Assembly: GCF_029869545.1 (NCBI RefSeq)
Contig: NZ_JARWQD010000038.1
Span: 1-36,449, forward strand
DNA from: Nocardia wallacei
Lineage (GTDB): Bacteria; Actinomycetota; Actinomycetes; Mycobacteriales; Mycobacteriaceae
Direction of reading: 5' to 3'
DNA: 36,449 nt
How positions within the stretch are numbered: position 1 is the stretch's first letter; each line of letters begins with the position of its first letter. Below the pieces are notes generated by a model. The model was not told where the DNA came from. It ran no database searches and saw only the letters and a program-made list of their open reading frames with translations. Of this stretch, positions 16,280-24,608 are shown piece by piece. Made by a program: the position numbers and the translations under genes.

Positions 16280-17497
16280 ATGAGAATGGTCGGCATGCCC
16301 GAATCGAGCGCCCGGCCCACCACGTCCGGCACAGACGTCACCGCGACACCCGCACCCGCGCGCGCCGGTCGGCTGCCCGCGCTGGACGTGCTGCGCGGCA
16401 TCGCCATCCTCGGCACCCTCGGCACCAACATCTGGATCCTCACCAATCCGGAGGGCCTCATCGGCTACCTCGAGGGCCGCGGCGACCCGTCGGGCGCCCC
16501 GGGTTGGACCGAGGCGGTGCTGCAGCAGCTCGCGCAGGGCAAATTCCTCGGCCTGCTCACCATCATGTTCGGGATCGGGCTGGCCATTCAGCAGCGGTCG
16601 GCGGTGCGCGGCGGGCGGGCTTGGCCGGGAAGCTATCCGGTGCGAGCGGGGCTACTCCTGCTCGACGGCCTGCTGAACTTCCTGTTCATCGCCGAATTCG
16701 ACGTGCTGATGGGGTACGCGGTCACCGGCGCGGTGGTGGCGTACGTGCTGGCGACCAGCGAGCGGGCGCAGCGGCGCTGGCTGCTCATCGCCGCCGGGAT
16801 CCACGTCGCGATGCTGACACTGATCGCCGCGGCGATGGCCCTCGCGCCGCCCTCCGGATCGGGCGACCCGCAGCCGCTGGACCCCAATCCCTATGCGGAC
16901 GGCTCGTTCTGGGATCTGGTGGTGTTCCGGCTCGAGAACGTGGGGCTGTTCCGGCTGGAGCCGCTGTTCGTGTTCCCGATGTCGATCGCGCTGTTTCTGC
17001 TGGGCGCCAATCTGTTTCGCGCCGGGTTGTTCGAACCGGCCGGTCGTGGGCTGCGCCGCCGCCTGATGGTGCTCGGCTTCGCGATCGCCGCGCCGCTCGA
17101 CCTCGTACTCGGTGTGTGGAACGGGGATCTGGTGCTGTTCACCCGGTACGGCCTCGCGCCGCTGGTGGCCCTGGGGATCCTCGCCCTGGTCGCCGAGTTC
17201 TACGTCGAGCGCACCCGGACCGGATTCACCGGCCGCCGCTTCTCCGAGGTCGGCCGCATGGCGCTGAGCTGCTACATCCTGCAGAACCTGGTGGCCTCGG
17301 CGCTGTGCTACGGCTGGGGTCTCGGGCTGGCCGCGCAGGTCTCCCCCGGCGCCCGGGTGCCGTTCACGGTCGCGATCTACCTGACGGTCTGCGCAATCAT
17401 GCTGACGTTCGCCCATCTGTGGCTGCGCCGATTCGACCGCGGCCCGGTGGAATGGTTGTGGCACAGCAGCTATCGGGCGCTGACGCGGTCGAGCTGA
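16280..17497 (+). CDS. DUF418-like polytopic membrane protein
   Basis: About 405 aa with roughly eight to ten hydrophobic helices. The N-terminal signature LPALDVLRGIAILGTLGTNI and FLGLLTIMFGIGLAIQQ fit the DUF418/YeiB-like family. The C-terminal segment from RRFSEVGRMALSCYILQNL is the usual DUF418 region. Function is unknown; related folds include membrane acyltransferases. Three in-frame ATGs (16280, 16286, 16295) lie within 18 nt and no clear Shine-Dalgarno distinguishes them; I list the longest. It is divergent from dop and takes the place where mpa might be expected. Confidence 0.82.
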   Translation: MRMVGMPESSARPTTSGTDVTATPAPARAGRLPALDVLRGIAILGTLGTNIWILTNPEGLIGYLEGRGDPSGAPGWTEAVLQQLAQGKFLGLLTIMFGIGLAIQQRSAVRGGRAWPGSYPVRAGLLLLDGLLNFLFIAEFDVLMGYAVTGAVVAYVLATSERAQRRWLLIAAGIHVAMLTLIAAAMALAPPSGSGDPQPLDPNPYADGSFWDLVVFRLENVGLFRLEPLFVFPMSIALFLLGANLFRAGLFEPAGRGLRRRLMVLGFAIAAPLDLVLGVWNGDLVLFTRYGLAPLVALGILALVAEFYVERTRTGFTGRRFSEVGRMALSCYILQNLVASALCYGWGLGLAAQVSPGARVPFTVAIYLTVCAIMLTFAHLWLRRFDRGPVEWLWHSSYRALTRSS

Positions 17498-17551
17498 CCC
17501 GGGCGACACTCCGCGAGACGACCTGGGAAGCCGTTCGGGCGATGCGGCACG

Positions 17552-17563
17552 GATAATACCGGC
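17552..17563 (+). promoter_or_regulatory. -10-like box for a leaderless permease transcript
   Basis: GATAAT (17552-17557) is followed by six nt and then the ATG at 17564. No Shine-Dalgarno is present. This fits transcription starting at the initiation codon. Confidence 0.45.
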
Positions 17564-18577
17564 ATGCAGATCGCCGATCCCCCTCGCGCGCACCGGCCTT
17601 CGCGGACGACGCCGGGGTCGTCGACGTACGCGCTCGCCGCTCTGCTCGTGCTGGGCGTGGTGTTCGCGGGTCCGCTGGCCGGGTGGTTCGAGTCGAACGC
17701 GAAGCTGCAGACCGCCGCGACGGTGTTCACCGGGATCTTCGTGCAGGCGGTGCCGTTCCTTGTCCTGGGGGTGGTGATCAGCGGCGCGATCGCCGCCTTC
17801 GCCTCCCCCGATCTGTTGCGGAAGATCCTGCCGCGCAACGAATCCGCGGCGATCGGAGTGGCGGGGCTGGCGGGGATCGCGCTGCCCGGATGTGAATGCG
17901 GGGCGGTGCCGGTATCGCGGCGGCTGATGGATCAGGGCGTGCCGAGCGCGGCGGCCTTCGCGTTCCTGCTGTCGGCGCCCGCGGTGAATCCCGTGGTGCT
18001 GATCGCGACGGCCGTGGCGTTTCCCGGCGAGCCCGGGATGGTGGCGGCGCGGTTCGCCGGATCGCTGGCCACCGCGTTCGTGATGGGGTTCCTCTGGTCG
18101 CGGTTCGGGCGGCCGGAATGGTTCACCGCGCGGCCGCACGGGCACGAGCACTGGGCGCCCGGACGGTCGCGGTGGGAGGTGTTCACCGAGGCCGCACGGC
18201 ACGACTTCCTGCAGGCCGCAGCGTTTCTCGTGGTCGGGGCCGCCGCGGCCGCGGCGCTGCACGTGCTGGTGCCGCCGGACTGGTACCGGAGCCTGTCCGG
18301 GCAGTTGCTGGTGGCGATCGTGGTGCTGGCCCTGCTGGCGGTGGTGCTGGCGCTGTGCTCGGAGGCCGACGCCTTCGTGGCGGCGAGCATGTCGGGCCTG
18401 CCGCTGCTGCCGCGGCTGGTCTTCCTCGTCGTGGGCCCGGCGGTGGATGTGAAACTGTTCGCCATGCAGGCGGGCACCTTCGGGCGGCGATTCGCGATCC
18501 GGTTCGCGCCCTTGACCTTTGCGGTCGCGACCGGATGCGGCGCGCTGGCCGGACTGATCTTCGTGGGGGCCCGATGA
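17564..18577 (+). CDS. UPF0718/DUF318-type permease (PF03773-like)
   Basis: 337-aa membrane protein with about eight helices. Family hallmarks are PGCECGAVPVSRRL (Cys110, Cys112), SAPAVNPVVLIATA and CSEADAFVAAS. A His-rich loop (HGHEH) in the middle cytosolic or periplasmic region could bind metal. Related proteins include B. subtilis YcgR and the ArsP organoarsenical permeases; the substrate here is unknown. It is coupled by an ATGA overlap to the TIGR03943 gene, a pairing widely seen for this family. A metal or metal-chelate transport role is inferred from the Cys/His motifs and the partner, not shown. Confidence 0.85.
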   Translation: MQIADPPRAHRPSRTTPGSSTYALAALLVLGVVFAGPLAGWFESNAKLQTAATVFTGIFVQAVPFLVLGVVISGAIAAFASPDLLRKILPRNESAAIGVAGLAGIALPGCECGAVPVSRRLMDQGVPSAAAFAFLLSAPAVNPVVLIATAVAFPGEPGMVAARFAGSLATAFVMGFLWSRFGRPEWFTARPHGHEHWAPGRSRWEVFTEAARHDFLQAAAFLVVGAAAAAALHVLVPPDWYRSLSGQLLVAIVVLALLAVVLALCSEADAFVAASMSGLPLLPRLVFLVVGPAVDVKLFAMQAGTFGRRFAIRFAPLTFAVATGCGALAGLIFVGAR

Positions 18578-19320
18578 ACCGGGTGACCCAGAATTTCGTG
18601 CTGCTGCTGATCGGCGGCGCCGTCTTGAAGATCGCGCTCGACGACACCTATCTGCGCTACGTCAAGCCGGGCCTGCAGCCGTATCTGATCGTCAGCGGCG
18701 CGGCGCTCACGCTGCTGGCCCTGCTCACGATCGGGCGCGATATCCGAAGGGGTTGGGCCGCAGCCGATTCCGATCACGGCCACGGCCGCGCCGAGTGGCT
18801 GCTGCTGGCCCCGATCACCGCGCTGCTGATCGTCGTGCCGCCCGCGCTGGGCGCCGGATCCGTGCAGTCCGGCACCACCGTGCAGGCCACGGTCGGCACG
18901 CCCGCGGACGGCGGCGACGGCAAGTTCGCGTTCCCGCCGCTGCCGGTCGGCGACGCCCCGACGCTGCGCATGTACGAGCTCATCGACCGCGCCTCCTACG
19001 ATTCGAGCGGTGCGCTCGACCACCGCGACATCACCGTGATCGGCTTCATCGTGCGCACCGACCACGACGGCGCACCCCGCACGGACGGCACCCGCACCGG
19101 CGTCGACCTGGCCCGCCTGGTCATCACCTGCTGCGTCGCCGACGCCCAGCTCCTGCGCGTCCATTTGGCGGGCACCTTCGATCCCCCGCCCGACGACACC
19201 TGGGTCTCGGTCCGCGGCCGGGTCGAACCGAACAGCGCCCGCGTCGAAACGCAGATGACGCCGACGCTGCAGGTCACCGAGCTACGCCCGATACCGACCC
19301 CGGCGCGGGTCTACGGTTAG
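18574..19320 (+). CDS. TIGR03943/DUF1980-family membrane protein, permease partner
   Basis: 248 aa. Two N-terminal helices (about 7-22 and 36-54) and a third (75-95) surround a His-rich loop (HGHGR). A soluble C-terminal domain has an OB-like pattern and the conserved ITCCVADAQ motif with vicinal Cys186-Cys187. The start overlaps the permease stop (ATGA), so the two products are probably made together and form a complex. The homologous B. subtilis pair is YcgR-YcgQ. Its stop codon overlaps the stop of the convergent DUF6882-like gene by 3 nt. Confidence 0.85.
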   Translation: MNRVTQNFVLLLIGGAVLKIALDDTYLRYVKPGLQPYLIVSGAALTLLALLTIGRDIRRGWAAADSDHGHGRAEWLLLAPITALLIVVPPALGAGSVQSGTTVQATVGTPADGGDGKFAFPPLPVGDAPTLRMYELIDRASYDSSGALDHRDITVIGFIVRTDHDGAPRTDGTRTGVDLARLVITCCVADAQLLRVHLAGTFDPPPDDTWVSVRGRVEPNSARVETQMTPTLQVTELRPIPTPARVYG

Positions 19321-20054
19321 GACACAGCGGCCACACGCCCGTCCTCGGGCTCGTCGGCGTGTACCGCGGCCATTCGGCCGTCCTCGTCGAAGTCGACGGT
19401 TCCCGCGATCCCGGAGCCGGAGAAGGTGAGGCGGCGGCGGGCGGCGTCGAAGTCGGCGGTGAGGCCGCGGCGGCGCAGGTAGCTGCGGACGGCGCGGCGG
19501 TGGTCCGACAGCGTCGGTCCGGACATGGCGCGAGTCAGCACCGCGGCGATGCGCGACGAGTCCGGTTGCGGCAGAACGAAATCCGGGTGATCTATCAGGA
19601 AGGCGGCGCGGCCGCCCTCGTCGCCGAGCACCGCGTTGTATCCGCACCAGTGCCCCGAGATGATCTTGGCGGCCTCCATCATCACGCCGACCACCAGCGG
19701 CGGCTCCGGCGGCACCACCGTCAGCGCGGTGAACGGCAGCTCCGCCTCGGCCAGTTCGCCGATGCGGTGCTGAATCCCGAAGTAGCGCACGCTCTCCGCG
19801 ACCGCGGTGACCGGCGCCGGGAATCCGCGCGGGTTGGCCCACGACCACAGCCACGACCCCGCCGCCGCGGTACCCAGCAGGTGGAACTCCGTGCACACGA
19901 ACGTCTTGTCCGCACCGAGGAATTCCAGCCGCCCGGCCGCGAGATCGCAGCGCCAGGAATGCTCGCCCAGCAGGTCGGTCAGGTGTAACTGATGCTCGAG
20001 CGAGAGCAGCGCGGCGTCATCGAGCAGACCGATCAAGGTGGGCAATCCGGACAC
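19317..20054 (-). CDS. DUF6882-like cytosolic protein
   Basis: About 245 aa. The central region (WLWSWANPRGFPAPVTAVAE; ISGHWCGYNAVLG) resembles the DUF6882 family, for which I know no function. No signal peptide or membrane helix is seen. I place the start at GTG 20054, since TAATCT, a -10-like hexamer, lies 7 nt upstream, suggesting a leaderless message; the frame is open upstream into tetR, so the exact start is uncertain. The TetR gene ends 46 nt upstream on the same strand. The TAA stop overlaps the convergent gene's TAG. Confidence 0.6.
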   Translation of the reverse strand: MSGLPTLIGLLDDAALLSLEHQLHLTDLLGEHSWRCDLAAGRLEFLGADKTFVCTEFHLLGTAAAGSWLWSWANPRGFPAPVTAVAESVRYFGIQHRIGELAEAELPFTALTVVPPEPPLVVGVMMEAAKIISGHWCGYNAVLGDEGGRAAFLIDHPDFVLPQPDSSRIAAVLTRAMSGPTLSDHRRAVRSYLRRRGLTADFDAARRRLTFSGSGIAGTVDFDEDGRMAAVHADEPEDGRVAAVS

Positions 20055-20100
20055 CGGGGTGAGATTAGCGAAACCCGCCGCCTGATGCCGCTCGACGCGG

Positions 20101-20838
20101 TCACGAGACCTGTTGGACCCGTGGCTCTTCCGATCGCGCGAGCAGGTCGGCGACCAGCGTGTCACGCTCGAGCGGCACGCCGAGACTGCGGGCATTGCCC
20201 TCGAAGATCGCCAGCACCGACGCCGACACCATGCCCCCGACCTGCTCCGAGGTCAGCGCGGTGGCCGAATCGGCACGCCAGCTGTTCACCACGCCGTCGA
20301 CGAATCCGATGATGCCGAACGCCATCGGCCGCGCGCGGTCGGTATCGATCCCGAAGCGCGACAGCGTGGTGGCGAACAGGTCGGCCAACTGCCCGCCGAT
20401 CCGGTCGCGCGCCCCGGCCAGGGCCTGCGACGTATCGCCCTGCGGCGCACCCCCGGCCAGGAACCGGTGCAGATGCGGATGCCGCTCCACCCAGCCCACG
20501 TAGGTCCCGACCGCGCCGCGCACCGCGTCCTTGAGCGTGCCGCCGCCGCGCAGCGTCGGCATCAGCTCGGCCAGCAAAGCTTCCAGAATGCGGCGGCGGA
20601 TCTGCTCGTCCAGGTCGGCCCGCCCGTCGAAATGCCGGTACACCACCGGGCGCGGCAGCCGCAGCCGGTCGGCGATCTGCTGCACCGAGACGTCCACGCC
20701 GTTCTCCTCGATGACCGCGACCGCGGCGTCGAGCACCTCCGCGCGGCGCTGGCGCTTATGGCCGTTCCAGCGGGTGCTGCGGCCGTCGACGGACGCCGCC
20801 GCCTGCCGCGATACGGACTTTCCGCTGGTTCCGGTCAC
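20101..20838 (-). CDS. TetR-family transcriptional regulator
   Basis: 245 aa from GTG 20838. The N-terminal HTH is canonical (RAEVLDAAVAVIEENG, then a VSVQQIADRLRLPRPVVYRH recognition region), followed by an all-alpha ligand-binding domain. It is divergent from the diiron oxygenase gene, with 97 bp between starts that hold a 21-bp imperfect palindrome. By the usual TetR logic it represses the oxygenase-monooxygenase pair and itself, and is relieved by a substrate. The ligand is unknown. Confidence 0.9.
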   Translation of the reverse strand: MTGTSGKSVSRQAAASVDGRSTRWNGHKRQRRAEVLDAAVAVIEENGVDVSVQQIADRLRLPRPVVYRHFDGRADLDEQIRRRILEALLAELMPTLRGGGTLKDAVRGAVGTYVGWVERHPHLHRFLAGGAPQGDTSQALAGARDRIGGQLADLFATTLSRFGIDTDRARPMAFGIIGFVDGVVNSWRADSATALTSEQVGGMVSASVLAIFEGNARSLGVPLERDTLVADLLARSEEPRVQQVS

Positions 20839-20868
20839 ACCGCAACGATACTCGCCGCACCCTTGACC

Positions 20869-20913
20869 GTTACACCCTGTCTCACTAATCTGACTGTAAC
20901 AGCTTGTATCAGT
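20869..20913. promoter_or_regulatory. Candidate TetR operator(s) in the divergent promoter
   Basis: The best dyad is ACTGTAACA-GCT-TGTATCAGT (20893-20913), with seven of nine arm positions complementary. GTTACA (20869-20874) and TGTAAC (20895-20900) form a second, wider inverted repeat sharing one arm. Both lie between the start codons of tetR and the oxygenase gene. Confidence 0.6.
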
Positions 20914-20935
20914 AATCGAGCATTGGAGAGCTGTC

Positions 20936-21835
20936 ATGGGCAACGAGGCCGCACTGCTCCCCCAGGAGTCCTTCGCACAGCGCCTGCTGACCGGGTCGGT
21001 GCGCAAGTCCTACGACCCGGTGGTCGACCTGGATTGGGATGCCCCGCTGGATCCGGAGAAACTGTTCCTGCCGCCCGAGGTCGTCTCGCTCTACGGCACC
21101 GAGCTGTGGGAGTCGATGACCCCGCAGCAGCGCCGCGAACTGTCGCGCCAGGAGCTGGCCAACGTCCTGTCGGTCGGCATCTGGTTCGAGAACCTGCTCA
21201 ACCGGCTGCTGTTGCGGGAGTTGATGAACGGCGATCCCACCACGCGCCACTCGCATTACACGCTCACCGAAATGGGCGACGAATGTCGGCACATGATGAT
21301 GTTCGGCAAGCTCATCGACCGCATCGAGGCCCGGCCCTACTGGCCCAAACCCTATGCGCGCCTGGTCATCTCGTCGCTGCAACTGTTCCTGCGCGGGTCG
21401 ATGACGTGGGTGGGCGCGCTGGTGGGCGAGGAGATCTTCGATGCGCTGCAGCGCCGCACCCTCGACGATCCGCAGCTGCAGCCGCTGGTCTCGCGGGCGA
21501 TGCGGATCCATGTCACCGAGGAGGCGCGCCACATCGGATTCGCCCGCGATGCGCTGGCCCGGCGGGTGCCGACGATGTCGCGGGCCGAATTCGCCTACAC
21601 GCGACTGTGCGTCGCGGTCGCGGCTCCGCTGTTCGTCTATCTGATGACCAACCCGCACATGTACGAGCGGGCCGGGCTGGACGGCCGCGCGGCGGCGCGG
21701 ACCGCGCGCGGTAATCCGGACGCCAAGCGGGCGCTGGGCACCGGTGCCGCGAATCTCGGTGCGTTCCTGGACAAACAGGGGCTGATCGGGCCGATCGGCA
21801 AATGGATCTGGCAGCGCCGGGGGCTGTGGGCATGA
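20936..21835 (+). CDS. AurF-like diiron oxygenase
   Basis: 299-aa ferritin-like protein of the AurF/p-aminobenzoate N-oxygenase type (PF11583). Diiron ligands are recognisable: E85 (IWFENLL), E112/E116/H119 (TEMGDECRHMMMF), E165/E166 (LVGEEIFDAL) and H192/E196/H199 (HVTEEARHIGFARD). It should activate O2 for N- or C-oxygenation of an unknown substrate. The ATG at 20936 is preceded by GGAGAG with good spacing. Its stop overlaps the start of the FAD monooxygenase (ATGA). No reductase or ferredoxin is adjacent, so electrons must come from elsewhere. Confidence 0.88.
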   Translation: MGNEAALLPQESFAQRLLTGSVRKSYDPVVDLDWDAPLDPEKLFLPPEVVSLYGTELWESMTPQQRRELSRQELANVLSVGIWFENLLNRLLLRELMNGDPTTRHSHYTLTEMGDECRHMMMFGKLIDRIEARPYWPKPYARLVISSLQLFLRGSMTWVGALVGEEIFDALQRRTLDDPQLQPLVSRAMRIHVTEEARHIGFARDALARRVPTMSRAEFAYTRLCVAVAAPLFVYLMTNPHMYERAGLDGRAAARTARGNPDAKRALGTGAANLGAFLDKQGLIGPIGKWIWQRRGLWA

Positions 21836-23619
21836 GCGAGCGCAGCGAGCCGAGCGGTGCCGATCCCGAGATCGTCATCGTCGGTGCGGGTTTCGGCGGT
21901 ATCGGGACGGCGATCGAGCTGCGGCGGGCGGGCATCGAGGATTTCGTCGTGCTGGAGAAGGCCGAGGAGATCGGCGGCACCTGGCGGGAGAACACCTATC
22001 CCGGATGCGGCTGCGACGTGATGTCGCTGACGTATTCGTACTCGTTCGAGCCGAACCCGCGCTGGACGCGGATGTTCGCCCGCCAGCCCGAGATCCTGGA
22101 CTACCTGCGGCGCACCGTCGATCGCTACGACCTGCACCGGCACATCCGGTTGCGGTCGGAGGTCGTGGCCCTCGACTTCGACGACGACGCCGACCGCTGG
22201 ACCGTGCGCACCGACGACGGACGGCAGCTGCGCCCGCGGATCGTGGTGATGGCACCCGGGCCGCTGCACGAGCCGTCGGTTCCGGACCTTCCGGGTCGAG
22301 AGTCGTTCCGCGGCACCAGCTTCCACTCCGCGCGGTGGGATCACGACTTCGATGTCACGGGTAAGCGGATCGCGGTGATCGGCACCGGGGCGAGCGCCGT
22401 GCAGCTCGTGCCGCAGATCGCGAAGCAGGCCGCGCAGGTGACGGTGTTCCAGCGCACCCCGCACTGGGTGGTCCCGAAACCGGATCGGCGCCTGTCGTCC
22501 GCGGAGCACGCGGTGTTCCGATTCGTGCCGGGGGCGCAGCGGCTGTACCGGTGGGCGGTCTACTGGGGTTACGAGTCCATGATTCCGGCGTTCATGAATC
22601 CGGGGTTGATGCGGCGGGTCGAGTCGGTGGCGCGCGGGCACCTGCGCAGGCAGGTACGGGACCCGGAACTTCGCCGTGAGCTGACGCCGGACTACCGGCT
22701 CGGTTGCAAGCGGATCCTGGTGTCCAACAACTACTATCCCGCATTGCAGCGGGACGGCGTCGAGCTGGTGACCGAACCGATCGATCGCCTCACCGAGACC
22801 GGTGTCGCGACCGCCGACGGACGCGAGCGCGAGTTCGACGCCGTCGTGTACGCCACCGGCTTCAAGATCTCCGATCGCTTTGCCGCGCAGCACATCGTCG
22901 GCGCGAACGGGCGCACGATCCAGGACCTCTGGCGCGGCGGCATGGAGGCGTTCCTCGGCGTCGCCGTGCACGGCCTGCCGAATCTGTTCCTGATCGTGGG
23001 CCCGAATTCCGGTGGCGGACATCAGTCCATCGTGTTCATGATCGAGGCGCAGGCCCGCTATATCCGCCAGTGCATCGAGCGGATGCGGCGCACGTCCGGC
23101 ACCCGGATCGAGGTCCGGGCGGCGACCCAGCACGAGTTCAATCGGCGCGTGCAGGCCAAACTGTCTGGGACCGTGTGGAATTCGGGCGGATGCCAGAGCT
23201 GGTACCTGGACGAGCAGGGGCTCAACCGCGCCGCGTGGCCGGGGTCGAGCGTGTCCTACTGGCGGGCCATGCGCCGTCCGGATCCGGGCCATTTCGATCT
23301 GACGGTGGCGGCGGAACGTGAACCCGCCCACGAGTATTCGGGCCCGGCGGTCCTCGATGCGCCGGGTGCGGAGCTGCCGGTGACGGTGGCGCTGAGCGGG
23401 CATCCGGACCCGATCGACGGCCGCTACCACTGGTACGGCCGGGTCACCGCGGCCGACGGCGTCGACCTGCCGGATCCGCGGCGCGGTCAGGTGTCGCTGA
23501 CGCTGCCCGGCGGCGCCCCGACGGCCGCCACCCTGCAGGAGCGCGATCCGTGGGGCAATCTGCGCATCGTCGGTGTCGGTGAACCGCCGTTTCCCTTGGA
23601 GCCAGCCGAGATTCGATGA
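21832..23619 (+). CDS. Baeyer-Villiger-type FAD monooxygenase with C-terminal DUF4873
   Basis: 595 aa. The FAD-binding GAGFGGIG lies near the N-terminus, the NADP-binding IGTGASAVQ in the middle, and the BVMO-type fingerprint FRGTSFHSARW between them (a variant ending WDHD rather than WP). Residues from about 505 to 590 match DUF4873 (GRYHWYGRV; GRGQVSLTL-like), often fused to such monooxygenases. It probably oxidises a ketone or a lipophilic substrate using NADPH and O2. It is translationally coupled to the diiron oxygenase, implying sequential steps on one compound. The TetR regulator is likely to control both. Confidence 0.9.
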   Translation: MSERSEPSGADPEIVIVGAGFGGIGTAIELRRAGIEDFVVLEKAEEIGGTWRENTYPGCGCDVMSLTYSYSFEPNPRWTRMFARQPEILDYLRRTVDRYDLHRHIRLRSEVVALDFDDDADRWTVRTDDGRQLRPRIVVMAPGPLHEPSVPDLPGRESFRGTSFHSARWDHDFDVTGKRIAVIGTGASAVQLVPQIAKQAAQVTVFQRTPHWVVPKPDRRLSSAEHAVFRFVPGAQRLYRWAVYWGYESMIPAFMNPGLMRRVESVARGHLRRQVRDPELRRELTPDYRLGCKRILVSNNYYPALQRDGVELVTEPIDRLTETGVATADGREREFDAVVYATGFKISDRFAAQHIVGANGRTIQDLWRGGMEAFLGVAVHGLPNLFLIVGPNSGGGHQSIVFMIEAQARYIRQCIERMRRTSGTRIEVRAATQHEFNRRVQAKLSGTVWNSGGCQSWYLDEQGLNRAAWPGSSVSYWRAMRRPDPGHFDLTVAAEREPAHEYSGPAVLDAPGAELPVTVALSGHPDPIDGRYHWYGRVTAADGVDLPDPRRGQVSLTLPGGAPTAATLQERDPWGNLRIVGVGEPPFPLEPAEIR

Positions 23620-23739
23620 TCGTGCACGACCCTCGGCGTCTCCGGTCGGCCGAGGAGTCCCGGGTCGTTCGGCGCGAACGGGGAACGGCCGGAGCCGCTG
23701 AGGGATCCCCGTGCGCGCCGATATCCCACCTCCCTCCGG

Positions 23740-24099
23740 TCAGCCGGGGACCTTGTCGAGGAAGCCGTGGACGTGCCGGATCCGGCCCTGCCGGACCACG
23801 ATCACGTCGAAGCCGACCACCAGCGGTTCGGCGCCCGGTGCGCCGAGATGCCAGGTGAACCGCGCGATGTCGTGGTGACCGTCGACGGGACCACCGAGGC
23901 CGAAACGCAGTCCCGCGAATTGCTGCTGCGCCCCGGCCACCACCTGATCGATCGCCTCGCGGCCCGCCACGGCGGCCAGTGGATCGGTGTAGGTGGCGTC
24001 GGCCGTGTAGATCTCCTCGAGCAGGGCCTGCCGCTTCGCCTGATCCTGCTCGTTCCAGGAGTCGATGTACCGCTGTGCAATGGTTTCGAATTCGCTCAT
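23740..24099 (-). CDS. NTF2/SnoaL-like small protein
   Basis: 119 aa with the alpha+beta-barrel signature of the SnoaL-like group (RYIDSWNEQDQAKRQALLEE; DATYTDPLAAVAGREAI; IRHVHGFLD). Such proteins act as isomerases, dehydratases or have no known activity. The fold is clear; the substrate cannot be deduced. It is convergent with the monooxygenase gene (120 nt between stops, with a weak 7-bp hairpin at 23631-23655). A GATTAC...GTAATC dyad lies in its promoter region. Confidence 0.8.
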   Translation of the reverse strand: MSEFETIAQRYIDSWNEQDQAKRQALLEEIYTADATYTDPLAAVAGREAIDQVVAGAQQQFAGLRFGLGGPVDGHHDIARFTWHLGAPGAEPLVVGFDVIVVRQGRIRHVHGFLDKVPG

Positions 24100-24132
24100 G
24101 CCCCAAGCATCTTCACCCGCGGTACCGAAGTC

Positions 24133-24151
24133 GATTACGCCTCAGGTAATC
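24133..24151. promoter_or_regulatory. GATTAC-N7-GTAATC inverted repeat
   Basis: Six-bp arms at 24133-24138 and 24146-24151, 34 nt upstream of the SnoaL-like start and in the 75-bp gap to the ArsC-family gene. It is a plausible operator for an unlinked regulator. Confidence 0.4.
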
Positions 24152-24174
24152 CCATTCATACTCGGGGGCCGGGG

Positions 24175-24543
24175 CTACAGGACCGAGTTCAGGGCTCGGG
24201 CGTCGCGGGCGACCGCCGCGCGCCCGTCGGCGGTGGTGATGATCGGGCGCTGGATCAGCTTGGGGTGGTGGGCCAGTGTCTCGATCCAGTGCTCGCGGTC
24301 GGCGGGTGTGCGCGACCATCCCGCGATGCCGAGTTCCTTGGCCTCGTCCTCGCCGGTGCGGGTGATGTCCCACGGCTCCAGGCCCAGCTTGGCCAGCACG
24401 GCGCGGATCTCCTCGGCGTTCGGCGGATCCTCGAGGTACCGGCGTTCGGCATAGGCGATCCCCGCCTCGTCCAGCGCCGCCTTCGCCGCCCGGCTCTTCG
24501 TGCACCGCGGGTTGTGCCAGATCTCCGTCTGCTCAGATGCCAT
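24175..24543 (-). CDS. ArsC-family (thioredoxin-fold) reductase-like protein
   Basis: 122 aa from ATG 24543 (MASEQTEIWHNPRCTKSR). The single N-terminal Cys14 in NPRCTKSR and the C-terminal HPKLIQRPI motif are typical of the glutaredoxin-linked ArsC/YfgD group and its Spx relatives. True arsenate reduction is possible, but many members have no proven role and no ars transporter or ArsR is nearby. The frame is open upstream to 24612, but those residues are not conserved. It lies 65 nt downstream of glnA on the same strand. Confidence 0.85.
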   Translation of the reverse strand: MASEQTEIWHNPRCTKSRAAKAALDEAGIAYAERRYLEDPPNAEEIRAVLAKLGLEPWDITRTGEDEAKELGIAGWSRTPADREHWIETLAHHPKLIQRPIITTADGRAAVARDARALNSVL

Positions 24544-24608
24544 GGGCGAACGATACCGACCGGCCCACCGGTCAGGCGATATCGGCCATGAACACGCACG
24601 ACCCGGGA

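Noticed and set aside
16652..18262. A 536-codon minus-strand frame over the DUF418-like gene and permease
   Set aside because: Antisense shadow rich in Arg/Gln/His without any recognisable motif.
23620..23655. TCGTGCACGA palindrome and CCTCGGC/GCCGAGG hairpin as a bidirectional terminator
   Set aside because: The stem is only 7 bp with an 11-nt loop and no T-tract; too weak to list as a feature.
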